A stretch of DNA of 64,000 bases from Stemphylium vesicarium. Its lineage: Eukaryota; Ascomycota; Dothideomycetes; Pleosporales; Pleosporaceae. The stretch is taken from positions 119,541 through 183,540 of the forward strand of contig QXCR01000051.1 in assembly GCA_004380135.1 (NCBI GenBank). Direction: 5' to 3'. The position numbers and the translations under genes were made by a program. Shown one piece after another: positions 45,903-57,337 of this stretch. The number at the start of each line of letters is the position of its first letter. The stretch's first letter is position 1. The notes under the pieces were generated by a model, which worked only from the letters and a program-made list of their open reading frames with translations, did no database searches and was not told where the DNA came from.

Positions 45903-46616
45903 GCGCCCCGTTCTGCACTCGACTCACTCTAGCCATTTTGATTAGTAGGTTGGCCTGGGATCATGAGACGTGGAGGAAATATCCTCGCGAGTAAGAGCAG
46001 CTCTACGGCGATCAGTAGCTCTCACAAGACATTCAAGGTTTGATGTCACGTACGCCGGATGTGATGACTTCTCTCAGAATGTAAGTAGTGTAGTCGGATT
46101 GATTGACTGAACTCAAGGCTAAGCTATTTCATATCGAGGATTCAGGGTAGCATCTGGATAGAGTGCCTTGTCACTTGGGTATATGTGCTATACTATACCT
46201 TCGAAGTTGGGATCAGCGTCAACCAGGGTGTAATTATACTGTTGTGATATCTTTCACGCGACACAACGGTAGATGGGAGTTCAAGAACTGTACCATTCAT
46301 TTCGCACGATTGCGATTGCAATGACTATCATAAGAACAGACAACTTGCGCTGTCCCTCTCTGAGGAGTGCTTAGTCGCGAACGACGCCCCGCGCGCCAGA
46401 ACTCCAAATAGTGTTCAAACCAGACCCATTTCCGTTTTTATCGCCGATGAAGCGAGAAAATAGCCCATGTAGCGGCCTCATTCCGATCGTGATACATACG
46501 GTAGCGTACGATGTATCCGCCATTTTCGTAGCGTGAAGCACTTGGGAGTTTAGCAGAAGAAGAGGAAGACGAATCACTACCAGGATCCGCGGCATACCTG
46601 AAAGTTGATGGATCGT
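45903..46616. other. Intergenic sequence, 0.7 kb
   Basis: A 74-codon minus-strand frame at 46371-46595 has no support. Nothing else recognised. Confidence 0.4.
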
Positions 46617-47245
46617 TTAGACCTTATCTTCTGCGATCTCATCAGGAGCTTCAGCTAGGTCCATATTCATAGGAGAGCCGTTGGGCTTGAGGTCCTCGGC
46701 GTCATCAGAATCAGCCTTGACAGCTACATGGTATCAGCATCACTAGCACATGTTGTATCAGAGGATGCACTCACTATCGTCACCAGAGGCCTTCTTGCCA
46801 CGAGCAGGCTTCTTCTTGGGGGAAGACTCGCCGTCGACGTCCTGCTTCTTGGGCCCGCGCTTACGAGGAGTCTTCTTGGGGGTAGCAGCAGCATCACCCT
46901 CCTCTCCATCTGCCTTTGCAGTAGCAGGCTTCCTGCCACGGGGCTTCTTTGGAGTAGCCGGGACAGTGCCTTCGGGAGCCGGGCTCATCAGCTTGAGCTT
47001 GATCTTGGCCCAGGCGTTGGCAGCAGAACGCGGGTTGCTCATACCGGCATAGCCAGCTAGCTTGTCGTAGTCGATCTGTACGATGTGAGCAATTTGCATG
47101 TATCTTCTCCAGGACTATCGCGAATATTTACTTCTGGGGGTCCCGACTTGAGCGACTGCATGGCCCAACCCAGAAGTTGAAGCTCGCGCTCGCTGAACTG
47201 GGGAGAAGAGCCATTGGCCGCGGCGGTCCGATCGCTGTCAGACAT
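46617..47245 (-). CDS. Small nuclear protein with SANT/Myb-like head and AT-hook-like repeats
   Basis: Exons 47245-47132, 47075-46775 and 46723-46617 encode 173 residues. The first 70 residues form a helical segment (FSERELQLLGWAMQSLKSGP, then NPRSAANAWAKIKLKL) resembling short fungal Myb/SANT-like proteins. The middle has Pro/Lys/Arg motifs of AT-hook type (PRGRKPA, PRKRGPKK, PARGKK), followed by an acidic tail. DNA binding in the nucleus is likely by composition, but the exact family is not named. Splice joins preserve frame at both introns (56 and 51 nt). Confidence 0.75.
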
Positions 47246-48167
47246 GTTGATGAAGATGTGGAGTGTATGAACGGGTATGGAAGGTAGAGATTGGATTCAG
47301 AAGAGATGCAGAAGAGAGGTAGGTGAGATGCAGGTGAGAATGGCAATAGATATGTGTGCGGCGGCTCACTAGCGTGACGACGACGATGACGATGACAGAA
47401 AGTGAAGGTGAGTGCACATCGAGGAATGGCTCCAGGTATGTACAGTCTCACCTCGAGCTTGGTGATGCCACGGCTTCAAATGCCGCATGCTATTGGCTCA
47501 AATATGAAGTGAATGCGATATGCGATATTCAGCACTAGCATTAGGCAGCTGACAACAGTCATGGAGGATGTTGGAACGATGACCAAGAAAGAAAGCGTAT
47601 TCTCCAAGGCTCACTGGCATCCTGAACGATGCTTTGGTAATGGGATAGTAGCGTTTCAGGAAAGGTGTACAAGTCCTTTGCGATAGAGGTACATCATGTC
47701 GTAGGGTTTTCTTAGTTGAACAAGACAACGCATAGAGAGATATCTGATCTTTGTCAAAATGAAAACAGTTCAGAGATTGCGTCTCCTGAATGTTCAGCGC
47801 ATTAGCTCTGGTAGTGCATGGCCGCTCTTTCTCTTTCTGGGTGGTGAAGGCGCGATTGCTGCGTGAAGGAAAGAGCGAGTCGATGCTCGTTAGGAAATCG
47901 TGAATGAGGCCAATAAAGTTTTGTTCGGGGCAAAAAGCCCTCGAGCTGTCATAAAACTCATCAACTGCCATAGTTGAAGCAAAGGTGAGGTTGCGGCGCG
48001 CTACGAAGATGGGCTTCTATGCACCTGACTCGCGCGACCAGAGCCCACCCCAAGCGCCCGAATCGCCGGGGCTGGAGACGTTCGAGGGGCTCGGGCTGGG
48101 AGCTAAACGATACTCAAGCAACCTGAACTCGATCACGCCCGATTTATACCGGCACAAGGTCAGAAGA
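47246..48167. promoter_or_regulatory. Divergent intergenic region upstream of the capping-protein gene
   Basis: Contains promoters for the AT-hook-like gene and capping protein beta. A 157-codon minus-strand frame (47971-47498) starts with ATG, but its composition and lack of domains do not convince me. Its status is open. Confidence 0.35.
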
Positions 48168-49128
48168 ATGGCGGACCCAATTGACAGCGCTCTGTAGGCA
48201 ATCTTGCGCCCCGCCTTCTGCCGACCTATAGCTAACAGCTGCTGCAGCGACCTCCTCCGCCGACTGAACCCCAAGGACGTCAAGCGCAATGTCGACCACA
48301 TTATCCAGCTCAACCCGTCGCTCGAGGAGGATCTGCTCGAATCTGTCGATATCCCGCTGACGGTGAAGAAATGCTCAAAGACGAAGCGCGACTTTTTGTG
48401 CTGCGACTACAACCGCGACGGCGACAGCTGGAGAAGTCCGTGGAGCAACGAGTTCGAGCCGCCCATCGATGAGGGTGTCACGCCTAGCGATCGTGTACGC
48501 AAGATGGAGGTCAAGGCGAACGAGGCCTTCGATGTCTACAGGGAGCTGTGAGTCTATAGCGGGTCGCCGGGGTAGCTATGGCGGGGCATGGCTGACGCGG
48601 GCAGGTACTTTGAGGGCGGCATATCGAGTGTCTACCTATGGGACATGGACGATGGCTTCGCAGGCTGTGTGCTGCTGAAGAAGGGTATGCGCAATCCTCG
48701 TCCTAATACTAGCTAGCTGTGTACTAACAGAAACAGCCGTCAGCCCCACTCCCAAGAGCTCCGGCAGCTGGGACAGCATCCACGTCTTCGACGCCCAAGA
48801 TCGCGCCCGCACCTCGCACTACAAGCTCACCTCGACCGTCATCCTTTCCCTCGGCACCGACAGCGAAGCGCTAGGTGGCCTTGACCTCTCTGGTAACATG
48901 GTGCGTCAGGTGGAAGCCGACATGGCCGTCGAGGATGACACCTCGCACGTCGCCAACATTGGCAAGATGGTAGAGGACATGGAGCTCAAGATGCGCAACC
49001 TGCTGCAAGAGGTATACTTTGGAAAGGCCAAGGACGTTGTTGGAGATCTACGGAGCATCCCGTCGCTGAGCCAGACGAACAAGGACCGCGCGACACAGAG
49101 AGAGATGATCAACAGCATGGGCAGGTAA
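48168..49128 (+). CDS. CAP2: F-actin-capping protein subunit beta
   Basis: Four exons (48168-48193, 48248-48547, 48605-48684, 48737-49128) encode 265 residues. The tiny first exon gives MADPIDSA, then LDLLRRLNPKDVKRN, the standard family start. Conserved segments include FLCCDYNRDGDSWRSPWSNE, YLWDMDDGFAGCVLLKK and SGSWDSIHVFDAQDR. The C-terminal tentacle region is helical. The alpha/beta heterodimer caps barbed ends of actin filaments at cortical patches. The upstream frame is open for 53 more codons to an ATG at 48009, so a longer N-terminus is possible. An AG six nt upstream of the last exon start would add two residues in frame. Confidence 0.94.
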
Positions 49129-49762
49129 GGCGGTTGCAGTATACGGTCGTAAGCCAGGTGGAAGGCGACATCAGATAGACGGCATCGAATGAACATCAAC
49201 TTCAGCGCAACCTATTTGGACAATGCACGGAGAGGCAAATCCCTCCAATACCGTAATCCACTATTCCAGGAGTCCTTGCTGTGATCTGGAGGGTTTCTAT
49301 GAGTGCCTCTGTTTGCATTTTAGGCCGAAGCTATCGTGCCAAGACTTACAACTCCACCCGTCAAGTGCATAGCAACACGGCTCCTTCTCACAACAAGAGC
49401 TGACGTCGGTCCAAACACGATTTTGGCTTTGTCAAGCAACGCTGCAACCACCCGCTTTACCTTCCCCAGCGAAAAACGGACCGCATGGCCACACTATGCT
49501 GACGGTATACGGTCGCTCTGGCAACGGCCCATTCACCACGCATCTGATGCTTCGGGGTAATTGAGGCGTTATGAAACCCTTTAAACATTCCCTGGCCTGT
49601 TGGTCACATCCAGTCAACCATCGCACTAGATCCTTCTCCTTTAACGCTTGATGTTCGTACCATAGTCGCTTTGTCAGCTTGTAGAAAATCGACATTGGAA
49701 TCCACCACAAGGATCGACCAGGGACCAGCAGGGTTTTCTCTAGAAGTTTCATTTACACATCA
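49129..49762. other. Intergenic sequence, 0.6 kb
   Basis: No supported gene. It includes the promoter of the GX3-repeat hypothetical gene. Confidence 0.4.
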
Positions 49763-51091
49763 ATGCCAGACTACTACAGTCATCCATTATCTCGACCAGG
49801 TGGTCTAAGCGAATACAATCAACAACTACGCCAACACATATTGTCATCTTCGATGGACACATCTTCGGAGCCACCATCTGGCAAGCGACCACGCAGCTCA
49901 TTGCTCGGCAGCATTTCGTTACTACCGAACAAGTCTCCAGGACCGCCATCTGGCCGCGCCCGAACTCCCAGTTCCGATGCAATCGGATCAGGTGAAGAGG
50001 AGGGTGAAGATGCTTTCTCAGACTCCGGAAGAAAAGTCACCAAGCACAAAAGGGAAATGAAGCGTATCATGAGCCCAGCAACGAAGATGTTGTCTGCATA
50101 TTCTTCACAGGTTACGCCTCAAGGTTTCGCTCCGTCCTTTTGTCTTGAAGACAGGGGGAAACATCAAGAGAAGCCAGTTGCACGTCGGGTCAATGCAACC
50201 AAAGAAACTCAGAGTGAGTCTCTGAAAGACAAACTAAGTCCTGTAACGTGCCCTCTGCCTGAGCCATCACTAGAAGTGGGCACGGTTGCTTCTCACGACG
50301 GAATCCACAGCGCGGCGCATGTGAACCTCGTTATCACTTCGACGGATCGCGACCACATCATCAGCATTTTACACAAGCTAGAAGAGCACAAAAACCCAGT
50401 GGCAGAAGCCTCAGACGCTGCCCTAAAAGCCGCCCACGGTTCTGGTTTCAACGAAGGCGTTGAAGCCGGCCGCGAAATGGAAAAGAAGGAGCGAAAAACC
50501 TTAATCGCCGCGGCGGAACAAAAGGCCTATAGGCAAGGCATGATCAAGTCCGACGAGCTGCACAGGGTGAGCACAGAGGCTCTGATCAAGGGCGCTCGCA
50601 ATCAAGGTTACGACGCAGGTCTCAGAGCAGCTTCCCAAGGCACACTACTAGAACAAGAGATAACCAGGCGCGTTGAGCTAAAGCAGCAAACGTGGCTCAT
50701 CAAGGCAAATGCTATAGCAGATGAGCGCGCTAAACAATCGCGCTCGGGCGGATACCAAGACGGTTTCCAGGATGGAATAACCAAAGGTCGAGAGGATGCA
50801 GAGGCTGAATTCGACGAATTGACGGATTATCGTATGGGTATCGCTCGTAAAGACGGATATCGGGCCGGCCTTACTGCTACTAGTAATGTGGAGTTTGAGC
50901 AAGCGAAGACGCTGCTGAGAGGGCTTATAAAGGCGAGAACAGACGGAGATGTAGAGCTGTATGGGCAGTTGATTGAGAAGGCGAGAGAGGCAGATTGGTT
51001 GGGGCATGAGGGTTGGAAGCATGATGTTGACGTGGGCAAGACTGGCGAGGCGGAGAAAGTCAAAGATTCGCCGCTGACGGATAAGCCTTGA
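49763..51091 (+). CDS. Hypothetical protein with GX3 repeats
   Basis: An intronless frame of 442 residues. The first half is disordered and Ser/Pro-rich with a basic patch (RKVTKHKREMKRIMS). The second half is charged and helical, with recurring glycine every fourth residue: GFNEGVEAG near 227, GYDAG near 282, GYQDGFQDGITKG near 329, and GYRAG near 366. Such GX3 runs resemble the deca-GX3 motif of Yae1-like proteins and glycine-zipper helices, but length and context differ, so I name no family. There is no signal peptide or membrane span. Inference: helix packing or oligomerisation. Confidence 0.7.
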   Translation: MPDYYSHPLSRPGGLSEYNQQLRQHILSSSMDTSSEPPSGKRPRSSLLGSISLLPNKSPGPPSGRARTPSSDAIGSGEEEGEDAFSDSGRKVTKHKREMKRIMSPATKMLSAYSSQVTPQGFAPSFCLEDRGKHQEKPVARRVNATKETQSESLKDKLSPVTCPLPEPSLEVGTVASHDGIHSAAHVNLVITSTDRDHIISILHKLEEHKNPVAEASDAALKAAHGSGFNEGVEAGREMEKKERKTLIAAAEQKAYRQGMIKSDELHRVSTEALIKGARNQGYDAGLRAASQGTLLEQEITRRVELKQQTWLIKANAIADERAKQSRSGGYQDGFQDGITKGREDAEAEFDELTDYRMGIARKDGYRAGLTATSNVEFEQAKTLLRGLIKARTDGDVELYGQLIEKAREADWLGHEGWKHDVDVGKTGEAEKVKDSPLTDKP

Positions 51092-52426
51092 AGCCGTTCG
51101 AAGCACGTCTTAAAGGTACAGGAATCGGTCGTAGGTGGTACTGGGAAATTGCGGGGTCATGTCTGGAAGCCACTGAAGGCTGAAGACGTCAATGGCGCTG
51201 CGATGTAGAGCACGTGCGCGTTCGAGCAATCCCGAGGCTAATGTACATCTCAGCGATGGTCATTCGGCTTGCGCGAAATCAGAACAGAACGATCCCGAGG
51301 TCGTGATGTCAATCGCGTTGTTTTCCGTTGTAGGCGGGTGCCAGCCGCGACTAGCGTGGTTTCCCTTCTGCGTCATATCCCACCTCGCCACTTGCATGTT
51401 CCTTTCACCTTTGCGGAAACCACCACAGTACGCTCCACCCAGATTTCATCGCTTTTCGAACCGCACAATACATTCGAACCTACTCGTGCTGTTGCCAGTC
51501 TTTAGGCTCGTCCATTCCTGGTCCTGTCACTCCGCAGATCACTTGCTTCGACTGTGCCACCCACCACCAACACCTGCGGTATAATACAGGTGTTATAGCT
51601 CGCATACAACCAAGAATCAGATGATCGGCTGGCTGCAACTAATTCCCTTCGAGGTTTCATCTAGATACTGGCAATCTTGGGTAAGTTGGCACGCAAAATA
51701 GCCCAATATACCTTTAGACCGTGCAGCCGCGGTCCGTTATCTGCATCTGCAGCTTTATACGAACAGACACACAAACGAAAAGGTCCCCCTGGCACTGACA
51801 ATGAAGAATGGACGCATGTTTGGGTCATGATCTCCCTTACCATCCCGCTCTGCTTACCCGCGAAAGTGCCTCGATATGGAATCTCACCATCACCACAGTA
51901 CCGCATGCGGCGCGTCTACCAATGCAGACCTTACTAGAGCGAGATCGAAGGAAACCATCGGGACTGAAGTGTTGCTCTGAGGGTGATGTAATCTGATGTA
52001 TTCCGTCTTTCAGACCGCTGAAGAGAATAGAAGTCCTCGACCAAACACTACGTAACACAGCAAGGCAGCTAGAGGATTTCCGGGTCCTACATACTAGCAA
52101 ACTTACTCGTTGAGAGCATTTCTCTAGCTCATCTAATCAACCACCTGCACTCCGGTATTGGCATTGGACAGCCTGTAATTACCAATGAGTTGGTTTCGGT
52201 AACAAGTAAAGCTAATGTATCAAAAGCTATTTTCGGTACCACGCCACACCTACGCAGTACCGTCAAACGCCTACACAATATGTTCCCTAGGAATAGGCTA
52301 TGAACCAACAAGTGAGCATCATGCATGCAGCGATCTCTAAACTACAGGAGGATTCGGCCACGCAGCCTTGTCTATAACTATATATAGAGATGGCCTGGAA
52401 ATCAGTAACCTCCGTAGAACTACGAG
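51092..52426. other. Intergenic sequence, 1.3 kb
   Basis: Frames at 51192, 51269, 51677 (+) and 51661, 51837, 52129 (-) are short and lack features. It contains the promoter of the metalloprotease gene. Confidence 0.4.
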
Positions 52427-54255
52427 ATGTTGCGCGCGGCTGCTTTGCTCCTCCTTGGGATCATACATTGTTGCCTCGCAACGCCTCACCATCGCGTCGC
52501 CAGAGGTAGCACCTCCTTGATACCAACTTCTTCTCTCTCGCCCCCAATCGAAACGCCAACAACGACCCCAGAGGCCGACCAGAAGCAACACTCCCAACAT
52601 GTCAACGACTTCTACAAACTCTACGGCTGGCTCATACCAGGCAATTCTGTACCAGACCGTGACCTTCCGAAGGCAATACGCAAGATCCAGAGGAAGTTGA
52701 AGGAACCCGTAACTGGAGCGTTTAGCGACAAGATGATGAAAATGATGAGTGGTCCCCGCTGTGGAACTGAACAGCCATACGACGCTACCGAGGCTGAGGA
52801 TCATTCGAGCTTGGATGAGCGATACGTGCTTTGGGGCCCGAAGTGGGCCAAAATGACTCTGACTTGGCGCTTCGAAAGCTATTCCGATGATCTGCCAACG
52901 GCGCGGCAGCAGTCTACTGTAAGGTGAGCTAGCCTTCAGTTTCTCAGCCCCATTTCAGTACGTCTAGAAGCATACTGATCTCGTATGATCTTGCTCACGC
53001 GAGTGGTGTTTCGTACTCATGCTCTTTGCAAGTCTCGCGATTGCTTATATTCCTTAGCGCAGCCTTTGCACAATGGATGAACTTTATCCCTATCAGCATC
53101 ATCCCGGCAGCCTCGAACGCCAGAGCCGACATAAACATCCGCTTCATTCCTCTAGGTGGCGATGACACGCGTTATGGCTACACATCTATGGTCTCTGAAG
53201 GTATCTATCTCTCCTCGGGAAACGTCAACATCACCTTCAACGACGACTACCAATGGACGGACGACCGTCTCTTCGCGTTCACAGCGATACACGAGATCGG
53301 ACATGCCCTCGGGATGAGCCATAGCGGCGTTGAATCAGCCATCATGTTCGCATACTACGATGGCACTATACGCCCTATACACCCCGATGACAAGATGGGC
53401 GTGCATATCATCTACGGTTGGAAAACACCGAAATGGACTCGTAGAGATTCAGGCTCGACGATCAGTAGCATGATACAGGTTACATCCAACTCAGTCACTG
53501 CTTCGGCTAACGATGGACTGTATCAGATGCGTTCAACGGGCCAGATACTTCGTTTCGCCAACGGAGCTTGGACGACAGTCGATAACAATAAAGACACCGC
53601 GCAGATTACAGGTGCAAATGGCAACCTCTATCAACGCCATTACGACGGCGGGGCCTTTCGCTGGATAGGTAGCGCGTCGAATTGGCAGGCAATTAGCAAC
53701 ACAGACACAAACGTTGTCGACATCGTCGCAGCGGCAGATCAACTCTACTCGCGACGCAAAGATGGTTGGGTGGCACGTCTATCTGGCTCAAACTGGATCA
53801 GCATCGAACAACCTTCTGCGCCCGGCTCCAAACAGATTGCCGTCACGGATATCAAGACGTTGTGGAACTTGCTCACGAATGGGTACCTAGTGCGATCGAT
53901 ATGGCCATACAACAGTGGTTCATGGACCATCGTCGATAACAACCCAGGCAATATCGCTATAGCAGTCGGGGGCAACGAGTTCTACAAACTGCAGAGCGAC
54001 GGTACGGTTGTGTGGCTGGATAACGCCGGGCCGTATTGGAGTGTGATTGAGAGGGCGGGAAGCGTGGGTATTCAAGCCGTCGGGACTCTATTGTATAGTA
54101 GACATGGTGATGGCACGATCTGGCGATGGACTGGCACGCAGAGCATTTGGGAAATGATCGATGAGAGAAGTGGGGCTTTGGGTGTGGTAGGCGATCGTGC
54201 GGGCGGGGTTTGGGAGCTGAGAGGTGGAGGAGAGATATGGACGTTGGTTAGTTGA
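52427..54255 (+). CDS. Secreted matrixin-type metalloprotease fused to a lectin-like propeller
   Basis: Exons 52427-52923 and 53058-54255 encode 564 residues. A signal peptide (MLRAAALLLLGIIHCCLA) is followed by a propeptide with a peptidoglycan-binding-like helical region and a cysteine-switch motif PRCGTE (Cys112), as in zymogens of matrix metalloproteases. The M10A catalytic domain carries HEIGHALGMSH at 244-254 and a Met-turn in SAIMFAYYDG. From about residue 290 to the end, at least five units of the type LYxxxxDGxxxxWxG...W form a tachylectin/tectonin-like beta-propeller (for example LLYSRHGDGTIWRWTG). The 134-nt intron joins TARQQSTV to SAAFAQWMNF. Probably a secreted, self-inhibited protease targeted by a carbohydrate-binding domain; its substrate is unknown. 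Confidence 0.88.
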
Positions 54256-54641
54256 TGGGTGCTGGCAAATACAAGGCCTTTAAGTCTTATTGGTCGTACA
54301 GCTCTAAGGTATGCTCTCGAGATTTGGGCTAAACGTAGATTTGTCGCCATTCCTCCCCTCGCCCATCTCTGGTTCCATCAGAAAAGAAAGGAACCCCCAT
54401 CCTTCGAGCATGCACTCCAGCACCGGAAGCCAATCCGCAAGTGCATTTCCTGCTCCTCTCTTCTCACCTCCACTCACCATATTGCAAACCCCTCAGAATC
54501 CCCAGTCATCATTTGAGCTAGGATAATCCGGATCGCAAATTCTAGGATCGGTCTCGTCAAAGTTGTCCCATGAAAATCCGACGTCCCGACCACCATCCTC
54601 GATCGAAGCCAAATCTGGGCCCGTCTCTTCCACCTTGGCGC
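54256..54641. other. Intergenic sequence, 386 nt
   Basis: Lies between the metalloprotease stop and the 3' end of a pseudogene. No supported feature. Confidence 0.4.
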
Positions 54642-55324
54642 TCATACTGCCCAGCTCCGCATGCCAAATTCCATCCACTGCGTAAAGAGGGGGAGCATGG
54701 AGGGGGGCAGCAGAAGCCGCTGTATAGCTCCGCGTTGGGCAATCGTGCGCCTGGTCAACCACTTCTTCAACGCGGCTTTTGAGGCAAAGGCGAACACATT
54801 TCTCGAGTAGATCCTGGTCGTTGTCTCGAAATAGAGCTAGCGGCATACTTTGGAAAGACCGAAGGCGAGTTCTTTGCGGTCATATTCGCTGATCCGTGTA
54901 GAAGTCCGGCTCTGGGAAATGAGGCCACAGCGGTTGTATTGCAGGTCGATGTACTCGGATGTAGGGCGGTAAGTGAGCTCCCAGATTGCTTCTCGGATCT
55001 CGGGCGGAAGGCACAGGAGTGGTGAGTTTGCGGCATTCGCGATCGTGCTGGTGGTTGTTAGCGCTTGCTTTTATCAGAAGAGATGCGTCTCTCGTAGCGG
55101 ACGGAGACGAGGTAAGCGACCTCGGCCGCCTCTGAATTTGATTGTGACCCCGCTTACATGCTTTCGAGCTGCTTAGGCGTCGTTATGGAGACAGGAATGT
55201 GGGTATGCCTATCTCGCTTTGCTGGCTTCGTAGGCTTGTGAGGGACGGCTGTCTAGTTGGCTTTGGCAGGTGTTGTGGCACTCTGGCTCGTGTCGCAAGC
55301 GCAACTCTTCTTGCCTGATGCCAT
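54642..55324 (-). pseudogene. Broken 2EXR-like gene, copy 1
   Basis: Exon 1 (55324-55158) starts MASGKKSCACDTSQ. A phase-2 intron leads to 55047 and SPLLCLPPEIREAIWELTYR, the 2EXR/F-box-like signature found in many Dothideomycete paralogues (LPxEIRxxIWxL, then VCRQLYxET). An in-frame TAG at 55253-55255 interrupts exon 1, and a second TAG at 54837-54839 replaces the Gln expected in VCRQLY. Both fit CAG to TAG, a CpA to TpA change. The rest reads on to a stop at 54642. Intron position and phase match copies 2 and 3. Confidence 0.65.
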
Positions 55325-55859
55325 TGCGACGATGTGACAGAGTTTGGGGAGATGCAAGAGAAGGAATCCAGGGGAAAGGGTAGATGGAGAAGTCTGGGTG
55401 TGGTACCACCCCCGCCGTACCGTAGATGAACGTCAAGTCGCAGCCATTTACATCACCACCTCCCACATGAACAACATGATTACTCCGAATCCTCCATCAG
55501 GGTCGCAGCCACCAGAACCTGAGTGTTGTACCAAGAGAGAAGAGAAAGAGAAGCACGATGTCAGTTATCAACATGTAATGGTGAAGTTTCGTTGCCTACT
55601 CACAAGCGATTGATACATCCTCAAATACATAATTATTCGTTGAGCCCAGCGTTAATGTGATAGGCATTAAATTCCTCTCATTCACTTTCATTATGTCCGC
55701 TTCGCGACTCAACGCACGGTGTCGCGCTAACTAGACACGATTTCCTGTGAGGGTCTTGCCGCACTTTCCCAAACAACCATGTTTACTCACCTTTTATCTT
55801 ACACTCAAATCCAACTCTCCAACTCATTTTGTCTGCGAACAGCTATATCAGCATTGCAG

Positions 55860-56941
55860 ATGGCGCCCCAAAAGACTTCCGTCGGCGACAAGGCCGCTAA
55901 AGCAAAGAAAGCACCCGCCGTCAAGATGAGAGAGGATAAGGTCATGAAGCGGCCTGCCCACGGGTACCACAAGTTCAGAAACGGCCTGCTCAATGTAACC
56001 CCCAAGGGCGGAGAAAAAGACATGTAAATAGAGGATTGCCAAATTTAACGAGTCCTAATTAACACTTTTTCAGCACCAAAGCCAATCAGCAGTCACTTCT
56101 TCTCCGCCTGCCGCCTGAGGTAAGAGGCCACCTAGAGGTTGCGCATGTATACCCTACTAACCTGATAGATTCGCAACGTTATATGGAAGCTTGCGCTAGG
56201 CGGAAAGGTGTACAGGCCGCGCCACTCCACCTGGTTTTCGAGTGAGCTCATGTCTCCAGCGAATAATCCTACCGGGGGTATTTCTCTTCTCCGGGTTTGC
56301 CGTCAAATCTATTAAGAGGCTGCTGAAATGCCACTGCTGCACACCGCATTCTCCTCTACTCTGTGGCACATCAAAAAAAGCTTAAAGGTTCTCAACAAGC
56401 ATCAACGTGCGCAGATGAGGTCTCTTCACATCGAAATTAATGGAGCGGAATATCAATGGATGCTATACGAACAATATGTCACTGGGACTCACAAAATATC
56501 CATACCAAACTATCTGCCTGGTTTAGAAGAGGTGGTTGTTTGCATGTTCTCCCAGTTTTCAACTGATGAAAACCATGCGCAAGAGGTCGAGGATAAAGTG
56601 CGCAAACAGGTAGAAGATCTCACACATGGTATGATAGTGAGCATACGAGTGGACCAGACGACACTCAGCTGGCGAGCCTATGATAAATCGTAAGTGTGAA
56701 CCCTAGTATGCCGCTACAGATACAGACTGACATCAGGATAGGTTCAAAGGCTTTATCAGGAACGATGACCAGGTTGGCGAGAATGCTGAATGAGCAGTCT
56801 TGCAACATGGCTATGCAGGGTGATCTCAATTCTTTGTGGGAAGCAGCAGTAGCAGCAATTGCCGCTACTTCAAGGGCTCAAGAAAGCGAAGCTACTTCAG
56901 AGATCAAGAAATTCCGAATGCTTGCCGAGCTACGCGTATGA
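55860..56941 (+). pseudogene. Broken 2EXR-like gene, copy 2
   Basis: Exons 55860-56023, 56074-56119, 56169-56689 and 56737-56941 join in consistent phases and would give 311 residues but for one in-frame TAA at 56313-56315. The N-terminus is MAPQKTSVGDKAAKAKKAP and the 2EXR part is SLLLRLPPE then IRNVIWKLALGGK. The stop falls right after VCRQIY. TAA could derive from CAA, but the ancestral codon is not certain. Everything after the stop is intact and ends RMLAELRV. A short product from ATG 56328 is possible but would lack the core. Confidence 0.65.
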
Positions 56942-57337
56942 AACTAACACGGTGCCTCAGATAAGGTATCTGATATAGCGAAAGCAGACTGGCAGTAGGG
57001 TGGTTCAACTCATGAGTGTCATGGCTTCTCTCATGCACACTCTCTCCTTCCTTCATCAAAAATTCATATGACCACTTGATGTTTCCAGTCCTCATCTAAT
57101 GAAAGGATATGTACTATTACCTCCCCGAAATTCTTCATGCTCAAACACAGGGTGCACAATCGTCGTCGGCATACGGATTCCCACTTATTGTACTATCACT
57201 CCCACCTCTCTCACCTTCAAACCAGACGTATGACCTTCACATGGCTGCAGGGCCACGCGAGCCTCGCCTATATAACAGCCACAAGTATCTACTTCCTACT
57301 TACCACCTAACCTCCACCTTTTGCCAACAATTCAAAC
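56942..57337. other. Intergenic sequence between copies 2 and 3
   Basis: 396 nt with no supported feature; presumably promoter remnants of copy 3. Confidence 0.35.

Noticed and set aside
47498..47971. 157-codon minus-strand frame upstream of capping protein
   Set aside because: Starts with ATG but has no recognisable family and mixed composition; not listed as a gene without transcript support.
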